From assembly GCF_000003815.2 (NCBI RefSeq), contig NC_049983.1, forward strand, positions 27,040,548 through 27,076,462: a stretch of DNA of 35,915 bases. Reading direction: 5' to 3'. The position numbers and the translations under genes were made by a program. Positions 31,301-35,915 of the stretch are shown here, one piece after another (positions within the stretch are counted from its first letter, which is position 1; each line of letters starts with the position of its first letter). Below the pieces are notes generated by a model. The model did not search any database. It was not told the origin of the DNA and saw only the letters and a program-made list of their open reading frames with translations. The DNA comes from Branchiostoma floridae. Lineage: Eukaryota > Chordata > Leptocardii > Amphioxiformes > Branchiostomatidae.

Positions 31301-34300
31301 ACATGAAAAGTCACCAGACCACACTTAGTCCTACACCTACAGAAAACCTGCCCACTTGTGAGAGGCAAAGACATGAAAAGTCACCAGACCACACTTAGTC
31401 CTACACCAACAGAAAACCTGCCCACTTGTGAGAGGTAAAGACATGAAAAGTCACTAGACCACACTTAGTCCTACATCTACAGAAAACCTGCCCACTTGTG
31501 AGAGGCAAAGACATGAAAAGTCACCAGGCCACCCTTAGTCCTACACTTACAGAAAACCTGCCCACTTGTGAGAGGCAAAGACATGAAAAGTCACTAGACC
31601 ACACTTAGTCCTACATCTACAGAAAACCTGCCCACTTGTGAGAGGCAAAGACATGAAAAGTCACCAGATCACACTTAGTCTTACACCTACAGAAAACCTG
31701 CCCACTGTGAGAGGCAAAGACATGAAAAGTCACCAGGCCACACTTAGTCCTACACCTACAGAAAACCTGCCCACTTGTGAGAGGCAAAGACATGAAAAGT
31801 TACCAGACCACACTTAGTCCTACACCTACAGAAAACCTGCCCACTTGTGAGAGGCAAAGACATGAAAAGTCACCAGACCACACTTAGTCCTACACCTACA
31901 GAAAACCTGCCCACTGTGAGAGGCAAAGACATGAAAAGTCACCAGACCACACTTAGTCCTACACCTACAGAAAACCTGCCCACTTGTGAGAGGCAAAGAC
32001 ACGAAAAGTCACCAGGCCACACTTAGTCCTACACCTACAGAAAACCTGCCCACTTGTGAGAGGCAAAGACATGAAAAGTCACCAGATCACACTTAGTCTG
32101 ACACCTACAGAAAACCGGCCACACTGTGAGAGGCAAAGACATGAAAAGTCACCAGGCCACACTTAGTCCTACACCTACAGAAAACCTGCCCACTTGTGAG
32201 AGGCAAAGACATGAAAAGTCACCATGACCACACTTAGTCCTACACCTACAGAAAACCTGCCCACTTGTGAGAGGCAAAGACATGAAAAGTCACCATGACC
32301 ACACTTAGTCCTACACCTACAGAAAACCTGCCCACTTGTGAGAGGCAAAGACATGAAATAGTCACCAGACCACACTTAGTCCTACACCTACAGAAAACCT
32401 GCCCACTTGTGAGAGGCAAAGACATGAAAAGTCACCAGTCCACACTTAGTCCTACACCTACAGAAAACGAGAGGCAAAGACATGAAAAGTCATCAGACCA
32501 CACTTAGTCCTACACCTACAGAAAACCTGCCCACTGTGAGAGGCAAAGACATGAAAAGTCATCAGACCACACTTAATCCTACACCTACAGAAAACCTGCC
32601 CACTGTGAGAGGTAAAGACATGAAAAGTCACCAGACCACACTTAGTCCTACACCTACAGAAAACCTGCCCACTGTGAGAGACAAAGACACGAAAAGTCAC
32701 CAGGCCACACTTGGTCCTACACCTACATCTACAGAAAACCTGCCCACTGTGAGAGGCAAAGACATGAAAAGTCACCAGACCACACTTAGTCTTACACCTA
32801 CAGAAAACCTGCCCACTTGTGAGAGGCAAAGACATGAAAAGTCACCAGGCCACACTTAGTCCTACACCTACAGAAAACCTGCCCACTTGTGAGAGGCAAA
32901 GACATGAAAAGTCACCAGGCCACACTTAGTCTTACACCTATCAGAAAACCTGCCCACTCGTGAGAGGCAAAGACACAAGAAGTTACCAGGCCACACTTAG
33001 ACACACCTGGACACACCTGTCCGAGGTGCTGACCAGTTGGCTGCACTGTTTGTTACACCAGCTTAACCCCTCTTTAACCCACAACATGCTTAGTTCAGTA
33101 GACCCTTGACCCGCTGTATATAAAACATTATCTCCTGCTTCTCACAGTGAGAAACTGGGCTGTAAGGTTTGTGTCCAGTATAGTGTGTTCTCACTCCCAG
33201 TATGTGTACTTTTCTGTAGTGTTACAGTCTCGGTAACAAACATCTTTATTTTCATTGATATTCATGATTCTGCTCATGACAATCAGTTCTGAGTTTTGCT
33301 CTAACAAATTATATTATTTCTGTTGATGATAATTCCAGTTTCAAGCTTCTTTTTGTTATTTTTGCCTATGTTTCCAGTACCACTGTTAGTTTGATGGCTG
33401 ACTTTATTTGATGTTTCTGAAGCTTAAGCTTGTTTTTATACTTCTTCAGGCAGAACAGATCAGGCAGACTTACACTAAGGAGGCAGTAGACAGCCAGTAA
33501 GGACTCAGTTTAGCTAGATAGAACTGAATTAGCATAGGGTCCAGTTGAGCTAAATAGATCTAAATTATTTAGCATAGGTCCAGTTGAGCTAGATAGATCT
33601 AAATTAGTTAGCACAGGGACTAGTTAGCTAGATAGGTCTAAATTAGTTAGCAAAAGGACCAGTTAGTTAAATGAAACTGAATTAGTAAGCATATGGACCA
33701 GTTTGGCTAGATGGAACTAAATTGGTAACAGATAGCACAGGTGCCAATTAGCTAGTTAGATCTGAATGAGTTAACATAGGGGACAGTCTAGCTACATGGA
33801 ACTTAATTAGTTAGCATAGGGGACAGTTTAGCTAGATAGATTCTAAATCAATTAGCATAGGAACCAGTTTAGGAACCAGTTAGCTACATAGAATTGAATT
33901 AGATAGCATAGGGACCAGTTAATTAGAATAGGGATCAGTTGAACTAGCATGAATTAGTTAGCATAGGGACTGCACAGTTTAGCTAAGCAGAACTTAGTAT
34001 TCCTGATAGTCAGAGTAGTGACCAGTTATGCTAGGTAGAACTGAAAAAGTACTGGTATAAATAAGAGAACAGTTAAGCTCAGGGATCAGTTAGCAAGACA
34101 GCATAACAAAAAGCCTGGTATCTTATTGGATTGTTCAGCACATTTGAAGTCAGAACTTGATTGTAATGTTTGTGTTTCTCACAGCACCAACAAAGAGCTT
34201 GAGGAGGAGGCAGAAGAGGAGGAGTCTGAATTGGGGCGGTAAGATTTACAAAATGGGACCAAAGAACTTCTTGCATGATCAAATACATTGTGTCTAGCAA

Positions 34301-35371
34301 TACCAGTCCTGTATTGTGGAATATGATCACTGATATTCTGTGTTCCATTTTCTGTATGGTTTGAGACTAGTTCATTCATACTTTGTTTCTTGTACTTCCA
34401 ACAGACTTCTTCGTGAGTTCGAGAAGGGCCTTCAGAGGTAAGGGAACACTCTATCTATATGGGCTAAGCCTTAGTGATTTTTGCATACCATAAAATAGGC
34501 AAATATATCAAGGATTTCTCTGCTATTAGAAAGAATACTGTAACTAATGATGAGCCTACTCCATTGTAATACTATATCAAAGAATTATGTTAGCCCTCAT
34601 TCTTCTGTTAATTAGGTTGTTAAGTTTTATTCTATACCTCTATTTTGACTTTGTGTAATAGTTGTATCATGTACAATTGTCGTGCAATAAAGTTCTTCTA
34701 CAATGTAGCTACTCATAATTTTTGTACATTATCCATAACTCTAAATGATGTAGCTTTTTTTCTAAACCTACATCTGCTTAGTTTGTAGACCTGGTCATTA
34801 ACATAATATTATACTATACCATTAGGCTCACCCTTTAGTATTGTATGCTATTGTAAACCTGTAGAAATTGATCATATTCACATAGACAACTGATATCTAA
34901 TCTAAGCTCTGATTGGCTACTGACAGAAGAAGAAAGGAAAAGAGAAAGAACACACCAGCAAAAACAAATGTTTTCCCTACTGGGGATTTTGTCTGAATCA
35001 GTCAATAAAACACATCAACATGTCACTGACGATGTCTGACTCCCTTACAGAGTGGAAAGCCAAGTACAAGCACTTGATGACTGGCTGTCTGATGAAGATG
35101 AGGAGGAGGCAGAAGAGGAGAAGGCAGAAGTAGATATGTAAGATATACAAAATGGGACCAAGAACTTCTTACATGATGCAAATACATTGTAATGATCAAT
35201 ACCAGTCCTGATAATCAAACAAAGGATAGTGAGTGTGAGTGTAAGTATTGTGGAATATGATCACTGATATTCTGTGTTCCTTTTTCTGTATTGTTTGAGA
35301 CTAGTTCATCCATACTTTGTTTCTTGTACTTCCAACAGCCTCGTAGGTGAAGCGGACATGGACCTTCAGAG
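28300..35371 (+). CDS. Gene 2: acidic modular coiled-coil protein, 3' partial
   Basis: Proposed exons: 5' UTR exon ending 28381; 29801-29885 (ATG 29814); 30292 to about 30462 (end uncertain, gap follows); 33450-33496; 34185-34238; 34405-34437; 35051-35137; 35339-35371. Further exons may lie in the gap and beyond the window. The start is MSAMKEVRRDASKKHDGM, then a Pro/Asp-rich linker (PPINIDNTGEPSPKSPIDDP), then coil segments with very acidic runs (KELEEEAEEEESELGR; DEDEEEAEEEKAEVD). Early junctions are phase 0; from 33496 on all are phase 2, and two exons are exactly 33 nt, as in gene 1. A soluble acidic rod is likely; I do not recognise the family. Confidence 0.6.
28305..28318 (+). promoter_or_regulatory. 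X-box-like (RFX) site
   Basis: GTTGCC AT AGAGAC is close to the RFX X-box form (GTNNCC, 1-3 nt spacer, RRNAAC), with one mismatch in the second half. It lies about 65 bp before the first donor of gene 2. RFX sites mark many cilium genes, so it is a weak hint about function. Confidence 0.35.
28319..28381 (+). other. Probable 5' UTR exon end of gene 2
   Basis: GC-richer than its surroundings and ending at a good donor (AAAAACG|GTGAGCTT). No ATG leads into the coding frame. The transcription start is not visible. Confidence 0.4.
29205..29402 (+). repeat. Minisatellite, about 5 copies of a 30-40-bp unit
   Basis: The unit is TTTTCACCG(A/T)CAGTTTTCTGTRTTTTGNG.AT, repeated with length changes in intron 1 of gene 2. 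Confidence 0.75.
29801..29885 (+). CDS. Gene 2 start-codon exon
   Basis: Acceptor TTTCTCTTACAG; ATG 29814-29816 is the first in the exon, followed by 24 codons rich in Lys/Arg/Glu (MSAMKEVRRDASKKHDGM, then RGENTT) to the phase 0 donor ACC|GTGAGT. Confidence 0.65.
30292..30462 (+). CDS. Gene 2 Pro/Asp-rich exon, 3' end uncertain
   Basis: The acceptor TTATCCCCCAG keeps phase 0. It encodes PPINIDNTGEPSPKSP, IDDPDAPAMDNFIALEQQ and then less convincing sequence. Donors could be 30395 (AAA|GTGCCT, weak) or 30463 (AAT|GTAAAT). The latter keeps phase 0, as the exon at 33450 requires. Confidence 0.5.
30497..31098. other. Assembly gap (602 N)
   Basis: The gap abuts the 70-bp minisatellite, so it probably hides more repeat copies; gene 2 exons could also be missing here. 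Confidence 0.95.
31099..33005 (+). repeat. 70-bp minisatellite, about 27 copies
   Basis: The unit contains CACACTTAGTCCTACACC, TACAGAAAACCTGCCCACTT and GTGAGAGGCAAAGACATG, AAAAGTCACCAGAC. Period is 70 bp in most copies; several (chiefly 32510-32830) lack a T in CCCACTTGTG and are 69 bp. It lies in a gene 2 intron and starts at the gap. Copies are about 95% alike by eye. Confidence 0.9.
33450..33496 (+). CDS. Gene 2 exon (phase 0 to phase 2)
   Basis: 47 nt, acceptor TACTTCTTCAG, donor AGCCA|GTAAGG, encoding AEQIRQTYTKEAVDS. It switches the gene from phase 0 to phase 2 junctions and joins 34185 through a His codon. Confidence 0.6.
33500..34090 (+). repeat. Minisatellite, about 12 copies of a 40-50-bp unit
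   Basis: Degenerate units of GGGACCAGTTTAGCTAGATAG followed by AACTGAATTAGTTAGCATA fill the intron after the 33450 exon. They are more diverged than the 70-bp array. Confidence 0.75.
34185..34440 (+). repeat. Gene 2 two-exon cassette, copy 1
   Basis: Exon 34185-34238 (54 nt, TNKELEEEAEEEESELG) and exon 34405-34437 (33 nt, RLLREFEKGLQ), joined by an intron starting GTAAGATTTACAAAATGGGA. The same arrangement recurs at 35100-35400. Confidence 0.75.
34441..35050 (+). other. Gene 2 intron
   Basis: AT-rich, about 610 bp, with no recognised element; it ends in acceptor TCCCTTACAG. Confidence 0.5.
35051..35371 (+). repeat. Gene 2 two-exon cassette, copy 2
   Basis: Exon 35051-35137 (87 nt: VESQVQALDDWLSDEDEEEA, then EEEKAEVD) and exon 35339-35371 (33 nt, ILVGEADMDLQ). 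From the acidic tail on, both exons and the intron between them copy 34200-34465, including TATTGTGGAATATGATCACT and CTTGTACTTCCAACAG, and continue past the last donor (GTAAGGGAACACTCTATC). A short insert (near 35212-35248) distinguishes the intron. Confidence 0.75.
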
Positions 35372-35400
35372 GTAAGGGAACACTCTATCCATATGGGCAG

Positions 35401-35715
35401 TCTGTTGTTTGTGTGCTGTTTATGTGCTGTTTTTGTGCTGTCTGTGTGTTGTTTATGTGTTGTTTGTGTGTTGTTTATGTGTTTGCTTGCTGTTTCTGTG
35501 TTGTTTATGTGCTGTTTGTGTGTTGTTTATGTGTTTGCTTGCTGTTTCTGTGTTGTTTATGTGCTGTTTGTGTGTTGTTTATGTGCTGTTTGTGTGTTGT
35601 TTTGTGCTGTTTGTGTGTTTTGTGCTGTTTGTGTGCTATTTGTGTGCTGTTTTTGTGCTGTTTGTGTCTTGTTTTGTGCTGTTTGTGTGTTGTTTATTTG
35701 CTGTTTGTGTGTTGT
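35401..35715 (+). repeat. TGTTTGTGTGCTG-type microsatellite
   Basis: About 315 bp of 11-12-bp units TGTTTATGTGC/TGTTTGTGTGT with a repeated GTTTGCTTGCTGTTTCTG variant. It starts about 30 bp after the last gene 2 donor. All three forward frames stay open only because of base composition. Confidence 0.85.
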
Positions 35716-35915
35716 CTATAGACATTTTCTCTGCTTGATGGTTTCAAAGACCTACAACAAGTTTTGAAATATGTCTCATGAGTTCTTATGCTTCTAACTT
35801 ACAACTTCTATTTAGTACTTCTTATATTACATAGAAGTTTACAATTTTTGTAAGGTGATTAAGATAAGCTAGGATTTAGATTTAAACTGGAATTGTTTAA
35901 AATGCATTTTTGTAA
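35716..35915 (+). other. Gene 2 intron running off the window
   Basis: AT-rich; no further acceptor with an open phase 2 continuation before the end. Confidence 0.4.

Noticed and set aside
32295-32859. Long open frames on both strands with a repeated MKSHQTTLSPTPTENLP motif
   Set aside because: They exist only because 69-bp minisatellite units keep frame; 70-bp units break it on either side.
31099-33005. CRISPR-like repeat array
   Set aside because: Units are contiguous with no unique spacers, in eukaryotic intronic DNA; it is a minisatellite.
35347-35767. Three overlapping Cys/Val/Leu-rich frames of over 100 codons
   Set aside because: Pure product of the TGTTTGTGTGCTG microsatellite; all forward frames are open at once.

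Overview
The window looks like animal nuclear DNA from an invertebrate deuterostome, most likely a cephalochordate (Branchiostoma-like). The evidence is: short GT-AG introns; a gene combining collagen repeats with a C-type lectin domain (CTLD); remnants of Penelope-like, L1/Tx1-like, CR1/L2-like and Tc1/mariner elements; many MITEs and minisatellites; and vertebrate-type TTAGGG repeats. The species call is inference. Two runs of N (12784-12883 and 30497-31098) are assembly gaps.

Left arm, + strand, 78-9343: the 3' part of a coiled-coil gene (gene 1). I could place 24 coding exons. Every intron between them is phase 2 and every internal exon is a multiple of 3 nt. Nine of the exons are exactly 33 nt, so each encodes one 11-residue (hendecad) block. 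Exon groups have been copied in tandem with their introns, some copies have decayed, and one exon has absorbed former intron sequence. The gene ends with a non-coil C-terminal exon.

Middle, - strand, about 15.1-26.1 kb: a type II membrane collectin-like gene. Its exons encode an NPMY cytoplasmic tail, a basic stretch plus a transmembrane segment, a short neck, a 12-unit collagen repeat and a CTLD, all joined by phase 1 introns. It appears damaged here: two identical 1-nt insertions in the collagen exon, and a TAA where the CTLD's third cysteine is expected. The first coding exon exists in several tandem copies, one of them split by a 4.2 kb LINE. A Penelope-like fragment with inverted flanking repeats, each carrying a hammerhead-ribozyme-like core, sits in an intron. 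A second copy of the gene's 3' UTR-like sequence lies at about 11.9-12.65 kb.

Between the genes are a decayed Tc1-like transposon with long inverted repeats (13466-14723), an interstitial telomere-like tract beside the first gap, a long hairpin (about 9974-10190) and a CR1/L2-like LINE with an in-frame deletion (26430-27740).

Right arm, + strand, from about 28.3 kb: gene 2, an acidic coiled-coil gene. It has a probable 5' UTR exon next to an X-box-like site, a start-codon exon at 29801-29885, and later exons that again use phase 2 introns and 33-nt units, with a recent two-exon cassette duplication. It runs off the right edge. Its introns hold a roughly 37-bp array, a 70-bp minisatellite (31099-33005), a roughly 46-bp minisatellite (33500-34090) and a TGTTTGTGTGCTG-type microsatellite (35401-35715). 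Genes 1 and 2 share an unusual construction and may be paralogs. I found no tRNA, rRNA or CRISPR array.
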